DNA from: Streptomyces sp. CB02056
GTDB taxonomy: Bacteria; Actinomycetota; Actinomycetes; Streptomycetales; Streptomycetaceae
Assembly: GCF_001905545.1 (NCBI RefSeq)
Contig: NZ_LIPD01000004.1
Location: forward strand, 288,610 to 352,609
DNA: 64,000 nt
Direction of reading: 5' to 3'
Below the pieces are notes generated by a model. That model was not told where the DNA came from and did no database searches. It saw nothing but the letters and a program-made list of their open reading frames with translations. The position numbers and the translations under genes are program-made. The stretch's first letter is position 1, and the number at the start of each line of letters is the position of its first letter. This document shows positions 56,310 through 64,000 of this stretch, piece after piece.

Positions 56310-59051
56310 CTACTCCAGCGGCTGCTCCGTCCAGATGACCTTCCCGGTCGCCGTGTAACGCGTCCCCCAGCGGTCCGCGAACTGCGCGACCAGGAACAGC
56401 CCGCGCCCGCCCTCGTCCTCGGTCGCCGCGTACCGCAGGTGCGGCGAGGTGCTGCTGCCGTCCGACACCTCGCAGATCAGCGAACGGTCCCGCAGCAGCC
56501 GCACCCGGATCGGCCCGGAGCCGTACCGGATCGCGTTGGTCACCAGCTCGCTCAGGATCAGCTCGGTGACGAACGCCGCCTCCGCCAGCCCCCAGGCCGT
56601 CAGCCGCTCCGCCACCGCGGCCCGGACCTCGCGCACCGCCGCCGGGTCGGAGGGCACCTCCCACTGCGCCACCTGCTCCGGCGCCAGCACCCTGGTCCGC
56701 GCCACCAGCAGCGCGATGTCGTCCTGCGGGTGCTCCGGCAGCATCGCCCCGAGCACGTCCGCGCAGGTCTGCTCGGGCGTGCGCGGCGGCCCGGCCAGCG
56801 CCGCCCGCAACAGCTCCAGCCCCTCGTCGATGTCCCGCTGCCGGTCCTCCACCAGCCCGTCCGTGTACAGCACCAGCCGGCTGCCCTCGGCCAGCTCCAG
56901 CTCGGCGTTCTCGAACGGCAGCACCCCCAGCCCCAGCGGCGGCCCGGTCGGCAGCTCCGGGAACACCACCCGGCCCTGCGGGTCCACCACCGCCGGCGGC
57001 GGGTGCCCGGCCGTGGCCAGGGTGCAGCGCCGCGACACCGGGTCGTAGATCGCGTACAGGCAGGTCGCCCCGGCCACCCCGGCGCGCTCCCCGCCCGCCG
57101 CCTCGTCCTGGTCGATCCGGCTCACCAGCTCGTCCAGGTGCCCCAGCAGCTCGTCCGGCGGCAGGTCCAGGGTCGAGAAGTTGTGGATCGCCGTCCGCAG
57201 CCGGCCCATCGTCGCCGCCGCGTGCAGCCCCTGCCCCACCACGTCCCCGACCACCAGCGCCACCCGCGCGCCCGGCAGCGGGATCACGTCGAACCAGTCC
57301 CCGCCCACCCCGGCCTGGGCCGGCAGGTAACGGTGCGCCACGTCCAGCGCCGTCTGCTCCGGCAGCTTGCGCGGCAGCAGGCTGTGCTGGAGCGTCACCG
57401 CCATCGCGTGCTCCCGGGTGTAGCGGCGGGCGTTGTCGATGCACACCGCCGCGTGCGCCACCAGCTCCTCGGCCAGCGCCAGGTCCTCCGCCTCGAACGG
57501 CTCCGCCCGCTGCGCCCGCCAGAACCGGGCCACCCCCAGCAGCACCCCGCGCGCCCGAAGCGGCACCCGCACCAGCGAGTGCACCCCGTACGCCAGGACC
57601 CGCGCCGACCGCTCCGGGTCCTGCTCCCGCCACCGGCCGGCCTCCGCCAGCCGCGGCTCGATGGCCGGCTCCCCGCTGTGCAGCGCCCCGGCCAGCGGGG
57701 TCTCGGGCACCACGTCCAGCACCGTGCCGACCGGGTAGAACGGCGCGTCGTCCCGTACGCCCGTCACCGCCGTACGGCGCATCCGCCCCAGTGAAGGGCC
57801 CGGCGGCGGCTCCTCGCCCGTCAGCACCTGGTCCGCCAGATCCACCGTGACGAAGTCCGCGAACCGCGGCACCGTGACCTGCGCCAGCTCCTCCGCCGTC
57901 CGCGTCACGTCCAGCGTGCTGCCCACCGTCACCCCGGCGTCGTACAGCAGCCGCAGCCGCCGCTGCGCGCCCTCCGCCCGGCCGGACAGCGCCGCCAGCT
58001 CCGTGGAGTCGCGCAGCGTGGCGACCCGGCCGGGCGGGCCGCCCGGCTGGTCGATCAGCCGGACGTTCACCGCCAGCAGCCGCTCCCCGGACAGCACCAC
58101 CTCGTCGGTCACCGGGCGCTCGGCGGTCAGCAGGTCCAGCGGCCGCTGCTCCAGGCCCAGCCCGGCCACCGGGCGGCCCTCGGCGTCCGGCGGCAGGTCC
58201 AGCAGCCGGCGCGCCTCGTCGTTGCAGAGCAGCAGCCGGCCGTCCCCGCCGAGGATCATCACGCCCTCGCGCACCGCGTGCAGCACCGCCGCGTGGTGCT
58301 CGTACATCCTGGTCATCTCGACCGGGCCCAGCCCGTGCGTCTGGCGCCGCAGCCTGCGGCTGACCAGCGCCGTCCCGAGCGTGGCCAGCCCCACCGCGGC
58401 CGCCGCCGCGCCCAGCACCACCGGAAGCTGGCGCTCGCTGGCGCTGCTGACGCTCTTCAGCGTCACGCCCGCCGAGACCAGCCCGACCACCGAACCGTCC
58501 GGCGCGTACACCGGGACCACCGCCTGCACCAGCGAGCCGAGCGTGCCCGAGACGCGCTGGGTCACCACCTGCCCGTGCAGCGCGGGCTCGTAGGTGCCGA
58601 CGAACTTCCGGCCGATCAGCGCCGGGTTCGGGTGGGTGTAGCGGATGCCCTGGTTGTTCAGCACGACGATGAAGTCCACGCCCGCGGCGACCCGTGCGGA
58701 CTGCGCCCTCGGCTGCAGGACGGCCGTCGGGTCGGGGGAGCGCAGCGCGTCGACGATGCCCGGCGAACTGGCGAAGGTCTGCGCCACCGCCACCGAACGG
58801 TTGCGCGCCTCGTGCTCGGCGTCGTTGCGCGACTGCACCACCAGCGCCACCGCGGCCGCCACCACCAGCAGCAGCACGACCAGGATCTGGAGCGCGAACA
58901 CCTGCCCCGCCACCGACCGGTGCCACACGGGCCACCGCGGCTTCGCGTGCGGCAGCTGCGGCCGACCGTGTGGGCGCCCACCGGGGGAGCCGGCGGAGCC
59001 AGTGGCGCCAGAGGCCGACGGAGCCCAGGATCGGCCCGGATTTCGGGCCAT
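56310..59051 (-). CDS. membrane-bound SpoIIE-type PP2C phosphatase with sensor, PAS, GAF and HATPase domains
   Basis: The product has 913 residues. Two membrane helices (about 51-73 and 210-232) flank an extracellular Cache-like sensor. A PAS domain (about 245-355), a GAF domain (about 370-540), a PP2C phosphatase (GVGGDWFDV, GDVVGQGLHAA, LYTDGLVEDR, PQDDIALLV) and a C-terminal GHKL ATPase (SELVTNAIRYG) follow. The design is typical of streptomycete Rsb-type regulators that dephosphorylate an anti-anti-sigma factor and can phosphorylate it through the kinase domain. No partner genes adjoin. No strong ribosome binding site precedes ATG 59051. Confidence 0.9.
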   Translation of the reverse strand: MARNPGRSWAPSASGATGSAGSPGGRPHGRPQLPHAKPRWPVWHRSVAGQVFALQILVVLLLVVAAAVALVVQSRNDAEHEARNRSVAVAQTFASSPGIVDALRSPDPTAVLQPRAQSARVAAGVDFIVVLNNQGIRYTHPNPALIGRKFVGTYEPALHGQVVTQRVSGTLGSLVQAVVPVYAPDGSVVGLVSAGVTLKSVSSASERQLPVVLGAAAAAVGLATLGTALVSRRLRRQTHGLGPVEMTRMYEHHAAVLHAVREGVMILGGDGRLLLCNDEARRLLDLPPDAEGRPVAGLGLEQRPLDLLTAERPVTDEVVLSGERLLAVNVRLIDQPGGPPGRVATLRDSTELAALSGRAEGAQRRLRLLYDAGVTVGSTLDVTRTAEELAQVTVPRFADFVTVDLADQVLTGEEPPPGPSLGRMRRTAVTGVRDDAPFYPVGTVLDVVPETPLAGALHSGEPAIEPRLAEAGRWREQDPERSARVLAYGVHSLVRVPLRARGVLLGVARFWRAQRAEPFEAEDLALAEELVAHAAVCIDNARRYTREHAMAVTLQHSLLPRKLPEQTALDVAHRYLPAQAGVGGDWFDVIPLPGARVALVVGDVVGQGLHAAATMGRLRTAIHNFSTLDLPPDELLGHLDELVSRIDQDEAAGGERAGVAGATCLYAIYDPVSRRCTLATAGHPPPAVVDPQGRVVFPELPTGPPLGLGVLPFENAELELAEGSRLVLYTDGLVEDRQRDIDEGLELLRAALAGPPRTPEQTCADVLGAMLPEHPQDDIALLVARTRVLAPEQVAQWEVPSDPAAVREVRAAVAERLTAWGLAEAAFVTELILSELVTNAIRYGSGPIRVRLLRDRSLICEVSDGSSTSPHLRYAATEDEGGRGLFLVAQFADRWGTRYTATGKVIWTEQPLE

Positions 59052-59139
59052 ACGGTCATATTTGCACTACGGCCAGCCGGGGACCACCCGCCCCCTCCGC
59101 CGTTTGGCCTTCCCCGCCCGGGCTTGGCAAGATCGCAGG

Positions 59140-59946
59140 GTGTCCGAACCCCGCACCATCACCGACCCGGCCGACCCCCGCCTCGCCGACTACACCGGCC
59201 TCACCGACGTCGAGCTGCGCCGCCGCCGCGAACCCGCCGAGGGCCTCTTCATCGCCGAGGGGGAGAAGGTCATCCGCCGCGCTCTCGCCGCCGGCTACCG
59301 GATGCGGTCGATGCTGCTCACCTCCAAGTGGCTGGAGGTGATGGGCGACGTCATCGCCGAGGCCGACGCCCCCGTCCACGTGGTCGAGCCCGCCCTCGCC
59401 GAAGCCGTCACCGGCTACCACGTGCACCGCGGCGCCCTCGCCTCGATGGAGCGCAAGCCCCTTCCTGACGCCGCCGAGGTGCTCGCCGGCGCCCGCCGGG
59501 TCGCCGTCCTGGAAGGCCTGGTCGACCACACCAACCTCGGCGCCATCTTCCGCAGCGCCGCCGCCCTCGGCATGGACGCCGTCCTGCTGTCCCCCGACTG
59601 CGCCGACCCGCTCTACCGGCGCGCCGTCAAGGTCTCCATGGGCGCGGTCTTCGCGGTCCCGTACGCCCGCCTCGACCCCTGGCCCGCCGCCCTCGACACC
59701 GTCCGCGAGGCCGGCTTCACCCTGCTCGCCCTCACCCCCGCCGACACCGCCGTCGACCTCCACACCCTCGCCCCGCACAGCCTCCCCAAGGCCGCCCTCA
59801 TGCTCGGCGCCGAGGGCGACGGCCTCACCCCCCGCGCCATCGCCGCCGCCCACCACCCCGTCCGCATCCCGATGGCCCACGGCATCGACTCCCTCAACGT
59901 CGGCGCCGCCGCCGCCGTCGCCTTCTACGCCGTCACCACCCCCTGA
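59140..59946 (+). CDS. TrmH/SpoU-family rRNA 2'-O-methyltransferase
   Basis: The product has 268 residues from GTG 59140; AGG lies just upstream. It has an N-terminal L30e-like domain (EPAEGLFIAEGEKVIRRAL) and SPOUT motifs VDHTNLGAIFRSAAALG, LGAEGDGLTP and IPMAHGIDSLNVGAAAAVAFY. It resembles TsnR/AviRb-type and general 23S rRNA ribose methyltransferases; the target is unknown. It is divergent from the phosphatase gene, with 88 nt between. Confidence 0.9.
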   Translation: MSEPRTITDPADPRLADYTGLTDVELRRRREPAEGLFIAEGEKVIRRALAAGYRMRSMLLTSKWLEVMGDVIAEADAPVHVVEPALAEAVTGYHVHRGALASMERKPLPDAAEVLAGARRVAVLEGLVDHTNLGAIFRSAAALGMDAVLLSPDCADPLYRRAVKVSMGAVFAVPYARLDPWPAALDTVREAGFTLLALTPADTAVDLHTLAPHSLPKAALMLGAEGDGLTPRAIAAAHHPVRIPMAHGIDSLNVGAAAAVAFYAVTTP

Positions 59947-59965
59947 CCCCCTCACCGGCGCGCGA

Positions 59966-60319
59966 GAAGTCGCCCCACCCGACTTCCCGCGCGCTGCCCG
60001 GCCCCTGACACCGCAGCCGCGGCCCCACCCCCGGGAAGCCGGCCATCCCCGCACCGAAAGTCGGCCCGCCCGACTTCCCACGCCGCGGCCAGCTCACTCA
60101 TCGCTTCGCCGGGCTCCGCCGCATCGCCGGAAGTCGGCCTGCCCGACTTCTCACGCGTACTGGCTTCGCTGAGGCCGCTATCCCGCCTGCCGGCCCGCAG
60201 CGCCCTTCCGGGACCGCCCTGCACCGGAAGTCGGCGGGCCCGACTTCTCGCGCCATGCCCCGCCTGCGCACGCCTTCGCAGCGGCCGCCGCACAACCGGA
60301 GGTCGGCTGGCCCGACTTC
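59966..60319. repeat. cluster of five 21-nt palindromic repeats
   Basis: Copies lie at 59966-59986, 60057-60077, 60130-60150, 60227-60247 and 60299-60319. The shared arms are GAAGTCGG and CCGACTTC around a variable 5-nt centre; one copy starts A, one GAGGTC. Start-to-start distances are 91, 73, 97 and 72 nt. Spacers are unrelated apart from G/C richness. The first copy extends outward by CGCGCG arms. The cluster fills the 404-nt gap between convergent methyltransferase and kinase genes; I see no protein gene there. Confidence 0.8.
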
Positions 60320-60350
60320 CGGTGCAAGGCCGGGAGCCGGCCCGGAGGCT

Positions 60351-62306
60351 TCAGCTGGTGGGGGAGGTGGGCGGGGCCGGGGCGGCGGCGGGGGGCGGGG
60401 TGGTGGCGGCGCCGGTCCAGGATTCGTCGAGGGTGCCGTCGGGGCGGACGGCGTAGCGAGTGGAGGTGACGGTGCCGGTGGCGGCCGCGCGTTCCTCGCG
60501 GACGACCGTGCTGCCGTCCAGTCGCCAGCTGGCCGTCGCCTGCGGGTCCGCCACCGAGGTGCGGGAGGTGGTAGCGGCCGGGGCGTCCCCGGTGAAGGTG
60601 TAGAGCTGGACGAGGTCGACCGGGGCCGAGCCCTCCACCCGTCGCAGGACGACCACCGCGGCCGGCAGGCCCTTGTACCGGGCCGGCAGCACCGCGCTCA
60701 GCGCGACCTGGGGCCCGGCGCCGACCGAGTGCCCGTTCTGCAGGGCGATGGCCGGCCCGCCGGCCCCGTCGGGGTAGCTGCGGTTGGGCCAGTCCACGGC
60801 TGGCAGCGGCGCCTGGGGGGCCGTCAGCCCGCTGTCCGTACCGCCGCGTGCCGCTGCCGGGAGGGGGGTGGGCGAGGCCTGCGGCGCGACGTCCGCCGAT
60901 GTCCCGGGCACGGCCTGCTCGCCGCCGGAGCCGGTGTTGGTCACCACCGCGGCCGGTGGCCGCACGCTCCGGTTGTCCCGGTTCTCGCACCCCTGGGCCG
61001 CCGCGATGGCCAGCGCCACCCCGATGGTCACGGTGACGAAGACGACCAGCCGCTGCCGGAGCAGCCGTTGCCGCGCGGCGCCGGGCCGCCCGCCGGGGGC
61101 GGGGGTGTGCTGGCGGTCCCGGGGACGCACCCGCTCGCGGGCGTCGCGGGGGTCACGGGTGTCGCGGGGCCCGGGCCGGGCCGGGGGCGGGGTCTGCGGC
61201 CGGTCCGGGCGTGCCCGCAGCGGCCGGGTGACCGGTGTCGGCTCGGGCCGGGGGAGCGGGGCGCCCGGCCCCTGGGGGCGCCGTCCGGCCGCCCCGGCGG
61301 CCTGCGCGCCGGGGCGGCCCGCCGCCGCTCGGGCCCGGGCCGCGGCGGGTGGTTCGGGCGAGCGCCCGGGGGCGGGCACGCCCGGCCGGCCGTTCTCCTG
61401 CGGGGCCTGGGCCGGGGCGGGGACCGGCGCGGGGCCGCTCCGTCCGGCTCGCGCCGCGCGGGTGGTGCCGGAGGCCCCGGCCGCGGTCCCGCGCGCGGCC
61501 AGTTCGCTGAGCCGCTCGTGCAGCGCGGCGGCCCCGGGCCGTTCGGCGGGTTCCTTGGCCAGGCAGGCCCGGATCAGCGGCGCCAGTTGCGGCGGTACGG
61601 CGGCGAGGTCGGGCTCCTCGTGGACGACCCGGTACAGCATCACTTCGGAGGAGGCCCCGGACCCGAACGGGGTGTCCCCGGTGAGCGCGTAGGCGAGGGT
61701 GGCCCCGAAGGCGAAGACGTCGGTGGCGGGGGTGACGGCGGCCCCGCGCACCTGCTCGGGCGCGAGGAAGCCGGGGGAGCCGACGGCGGTGCCGACGTGG
61801 GTGAGCGTGCTGGCGCCGCGCGACCACGCGATGCCGAAGTCGATGATCCGCGGGCCCCGGGGCGAGAGCAGGATGTTGGAGGGCTTGAGGTCCCGGTGGA
61901 CCACTCCGGCCTCGTGCACCTTGACCAGTCCGTCGGCCAGCGCGGCCCCGATCCGGGCCGCCTCGGGCCAGTTCAGCGGTCCTTCGTCGCCGACCCGCTT
62001 GTACAGCGAGGGCCCGGGGACGTACGCGGTGGCGAGCCAGGGCCGTTCGGTCTCGATGTCCGAGCCGACCACGCGCGCGGTGCAGCCGCCCCGGATCCGG
62101 GAGGCGGCGGCGATCTCGCGGGCGAAGCGGGTGCGGAACTCCTGGTCCTCGGCGAGTTCGGCGCGGATCAGCTTGAGGGCGACGCGCTGCCCGCGGCGGT
62201 CGGAGCCGAGGTAGACCACGCCCATGCCGCCGGCGCCCAGTCGCCGGTGCAGGCGGTACGGCCCGACGATGCGGGGGTCCTCACGCCTCAGCCGCATCAT
62301 CGCCAT
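60351..62306 (-). CDS. membrane-anchored serine/threonine protein kinase (PknB type)
   Basis: The product has 651 residues from ATG 62306, after GGGGAACG; ATG 62354 is possible. The kinase domain (about 14-275) has glycine loop LGAGGMGVVYLG, Lys in VALKLI, catalytic HRDLKPSN, DFGIA and APEQ. A Pro/Ala/Arg-rich linker of about 150 residues leads to a single membrane helix (about 437-457, VVFVTVTIGVALAIAAA) and an exported C-terminal domain of about 190 residues without PASTA repeats. It is likely a surface sensor; ligand and substrates are unknown. Confidence 0.92.
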   Translation of the reverse strand: MAMMRLRREDPRIVGPYRLHRRLGAGGMGVVYLGSDRRGQRVALKLIRAELAEDQEFRTRFAREIAAASRIRGGCTARVVGSDIETERPWLATAYVPGPSLYKRVGDEGPLNWPEAARIGAALADGLVKVHEAGVVHRDLKPSNILLSPRGPRIIDFGIAWSRGASTLTHVGTAVGSPGFLAPEQVRGAAVTPATDVFAFGATLAYALTGDTPFGSGASSEVMLYRVVHEEPDLAAVPPQLAPLIRACLAKEPAERPGAAALHERLSELAARGTAAGASGTTRAARAGRSGPAPVPAPAQAPQENGRPGVPAPGRSPEPPAAARARAAAGRPGAQAAGAAGRRPQGPGAPLPRPEPTPVTRPLRARPDRPQTPPPARPGPRDTRDPRDARERVRPRDRQHTPAPGGRPGAARQRLLRQRLVVFVTVTIGVALAIAAAQGCENRDNRSVRPPAAVVTNTGSGGEQAVPGTSADVAPQASPTPLPAAARGGTDSGLTAPQAPLPAVDWPNRSYPDGAGGPAIALQNGHSVGAGPQVALSAVLPARYKGLPAAVVVLRRVEGSAPVDLVQLYTFTGDAPAATTSRTSVADPQATASWRLDGSTVVREERAAATGTVTSTRYAVRPDGTLDESWTGAATTPPPAAAPAPPTSPTS

Positions 62307-62712
62307 GTTTCGTTCCCCGTCAGCCGGTGGGTGAGGCCCCGTCGGTTGGGCCATCGTCAGTTCCTGTCTGGCACAGCTTACGGACTGCCCGCTGCGGTGT
62401 GCTGATACGCAACACCCGTAGCCACCGTGCGATTGTCGGATCTTGCGCTGACCTGCAGGTCACAGGGCCGTCGGAGGGCCTCTCGGGGTTGCCCCTCAGG
62501 GTTCCCCCGGGGGTCGGATGAGCCCGCTGTCCCCCTGCGGTAGTAGGCCTCAAGTCCGATCGTCATCCTCCGGGACGTCCGAGGAACAGTACGACGGCAT
62601 GACGCCCGGAGGGGCCCCCGACCAATAGCGTTGTGCTCAGCGGTGGACGGGGAGCTCGTCCCCCGAGGTAAGCCGTCCACCGCGCCAACTCGACCGGATC
62701 AGGAGCCAGGAC
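62307..62712. promoter_or_regulatory. divergent region between kinase and small membrane protein
   Basis: About 400 bases without a protein gene. A perfect 14-nt palindrome TGACCTGCAGGTCA lies at 62449-62462 and could be an operator. An 11-bp hairpin (GCGGTGGACGG with complement, 62640-62683) lies in the leader of the small gene, ending 29 nt before its ATG. Confidence 0.45.
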
Positions 62713-62913
62713 ATGCCACCGCAGCTCACGGGAACCCCCCGCCGCCGTCGGCAGGCCTCCCTCCGGACGGGGTCCGCCGAGCAGCCCACGCGGCACCCCG
62801 CCGTGGCGTTGGCCATGGCCCTGCCGTGCGCCGTGCTGCTGGTGCTGCTCTTCGGAGGGTGGGAGCAGATGGCGAACCAGGCCCAGGCCGTCGCCGATCT
62901 GATCGCCCGCTGA
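62713..62913 (+). CDS. small single-pass membrane protein
   Basis: The product has 66 residues. The ATG follows CAGGAGCC. A basic N-terminus (TPRRRRQASLR) precedes one hydrophobic helix (about 30-50, VALAMALPCAVLLVLLFGGW) and a short helical tail (EQMANQAQAVADLIAR). It looks like a streptomycete small membrane protein; I do not recognise a family. Third positions are G/C-rich as in real genes. A hairpin terminator follows 150 nt later. Confidence 0.65.
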   Translation: MPPQLTGTPRRRRQASLRTGSAEQPTRHPAVALAMALPCAVLLVLLFGGWEQMANQAQAVADLIAR

Positions 62914-63064
62914 GCAGGGGAAAGAAGGACACCGGCCCCGAGGCCGGTCGAAGACGGGCACCGAACCCCTGGGGACGGGGAGCGGTGCCGCCGGGGAGGC
63001 CGCGGCCGCGATGACACGCGGACGGGCGTGGGCGGTGCGCAGAGCGCCCCGGAAGGCGGAGACG

Positions 63065-63100
63065 CCGCGTACGGACGTCGGTGAGGGCGTCCGTACGCGG
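63065..63100 (+). terminator. terminator after the small membrane protein gene
   Basis: A perfect 13-bp stem (CCGCGTACGGACG with complement), 10-nt loop, then CTCTTCTCTTTT. Confidence 0.7.
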
Positions 63101-63170
63101 CTCTTCTCTTTTCCCGGCGCTTCCCCGCCGGAGGCCCGGCGCCCGGAACCACCCGAACGGGACGACAAAA

Positions 63171-63208
63171 GGCCGGGGCCGCGACCCTTACGGATCGCGG
63201 CCCCGGCC
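63171..63208 (-). terminator. terminator of the tRNA operon
   Basis: On the minus strand a 14-bp perfect stem (GGCCGGGGCCGCGA with complement) is followed by TTTTGTCG, just beyond the last tRNA-Val. Confidence 0.75.
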
Positions 63209-63215
63209 GTTACTG

Positions 63216-63287
<72 letters not shown>

Positions 63288-63328
63288 CTGATGTGGCGGT
63301 CCTGCAGCAAGCCCCGAGGGGCCTGACG

Positions 63329-63400
<72 letters not shown>

Positions 63401-63444
63401 CTGGTGCGGCGGTGTTGCAGCAGACCCCGGAAGGCCCGTTACTG

Positions 63445-63516
<72 letters not shown>

Positions 63517-63557
63517 CTGATGTGGCGGTCCCGCAGCAAGCCCCGAGGGGCCTGACG

Positions 63558-63629
<72 letters not shown>

Positions 63630-63666
63630 GGGGAGGCCTCCCGGAAGAACCGGGAGGACCTCTTGG

Positions 63667-63737
63667 AGGTGGAGACGGGATTTGAACCCGTGTACACGGC
63701 TTTGCAGGCCGTTGCCTCGCCTCTCGGCCACTCCACC
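63667..63737 (-). tRNA. tRNA-Cys (GCA)
   Basis: A 71-nt cloverleaf with acceptor GGTGGAG/CTCCACC, anticodon loop CTGCAAA (GCA) and T-loop GGTTCAAATCC. It is the second gene of the operon. Confidence 0.95.
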
Positions 63738-63777
63738 AGGCAACACATGAAGAACGATCTTACACTGTTCTCCATCG

Positions 63778-63850
63778 AGCGGACGACGAGATTCGAACTC
63801 GCGACCCTCACCTTGGCAAGGTGATGCTCTACCAACTGAGCCACGTCCGC
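63778..63850 (-). tRNA. tRNA-Gly (GCC)
   Basis: A 73-nt cloverleaf with acceptor GCGGACG/CGTCCGC, anticodon loop TTGCCAA (GCC) and T-loop AGTTCGAATCT. It is the first gene of the operon. Confidence 0.95.
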
Positions 63851-63908
63851 CTGTCTCCCGGGGGGCTTCACCGCTTTTCTTCGGCTGCGCTCCCTGGCGA
63901 CGTGTTGA

Positions 63909-63936
63909 ACTCTAGCGGATTCCCGGGCCAGCTAAA
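63909..63936 (-). promoter_or_regulatory. candidate promoter of the tRNA operon
   Basis: On the minus strand TTTAGC, 16-nt spacer, TAGAGT, about 58 nt upstream of tRNA-Gly. The match to a vegetative promoter is moderate. Confidence 0.4.
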
Positions 63937-64000
63937 AATCCGTTCCCGCAGCATGCCGAGGGGATGGCCGGCGAGTGCCGTCCCGTCAGCCCTCCCGGCC

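Noticed and set aside
55519..58935. 1138-codon open frame on the minus strand
   Set aside because: It spans two unrelated genes; the phosphatase motifs are in another minus-strand frame and cobA is on the plus strand.
59966..60319. CRISPR array
   Set aside because: Repeats are imperfect palindromes of 21 nt with unequal spacers, related copies occur singly elsewhere, and no cas genes are present.

Overview
The window is high-GC actinomycete chromosome, almost certainly from the family Streptomycetaceae (Streptomyces or Kitasatospora). The evidence is strong third-position G/C bias, frequent GTG and TTG starts, SD-less starts placed just downstream of -10-like hexamers, and a block of housekeeping genes whose content and order I recognise from the Streptomyces core: glnA4, infC-rpmI-rplT, pheST, argCJBDR, argH, metNIQ, cobL, bluB-cobT, cobA. 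The GH46 chitosanase closely resembles the enzyme of Kitasatospora sp. N174, which mildly favours Kitasatospora. Genus and species cannot be fixed from the sequence alone.

Positions 1-8.2 kb look accessory and by eye carry more A/T than the rest. They hold a divergent TsaA/TrmO-like protein and a regulator-phosphotransferase pair on the minus strand. Facing these is a tightly packed plus-strand operon: a GHKL ATP-binding protein, a phosphotransferase-fold protein lacking its catalytic residues, a P-loop kinase, a CYTH phosphohydrolase and a MoaA-like radical SAM enzyme. After a terminator come a frameshifted gene remnant and a NUDIX hydrolase. I cannot assign this set to a described pathway, and it is the best candidate for an undescribed system here.

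From 8.2 to 35.9 kb: a 5'-3' exonuclease, a cation efflux protein with a His-rich repeat tail, the glutamine amidotransferase/GlnA4/aldehyde dehydrogenase/SDR amine-utilisation set, a DUF2510 membrane protein, a DasR-type-site-linked chitin LPMO, a small protein ending in a RHIM-like amyloid motif, infC (apparently starting at AUC behind an attenuator), rpmI, rplT, an rRNA methyltransferase, a histidine kinase, pheST, chitosanase with its operator, lipid and SDR dehydrogenases, a deacetylase-fold lipoprotein and several small housekeeping enzymes.

From 35.9 to 64 kb: an RlmG-like methyltransferase, the arginine operon argCJBDR and separate argH, both preceded by ARG-box-like sites, a stand-alone sigma region 4 protein, a methionine ABC transporter behind a Met/Cys-rich leader peptide, cobalamin genes including a BluB-CobT fusion with a roughly 730-residue Pro/Ala/Glu-rich front end, a SpoIIE-type phosphatase, a second rRNA methyltransferase, a cluster of 21-nt palindromic repeats, a membrane Ser/Thr kinase, a small membrane protein, and a minus-strand tRNA operon read as Gly, Cys and four Val.
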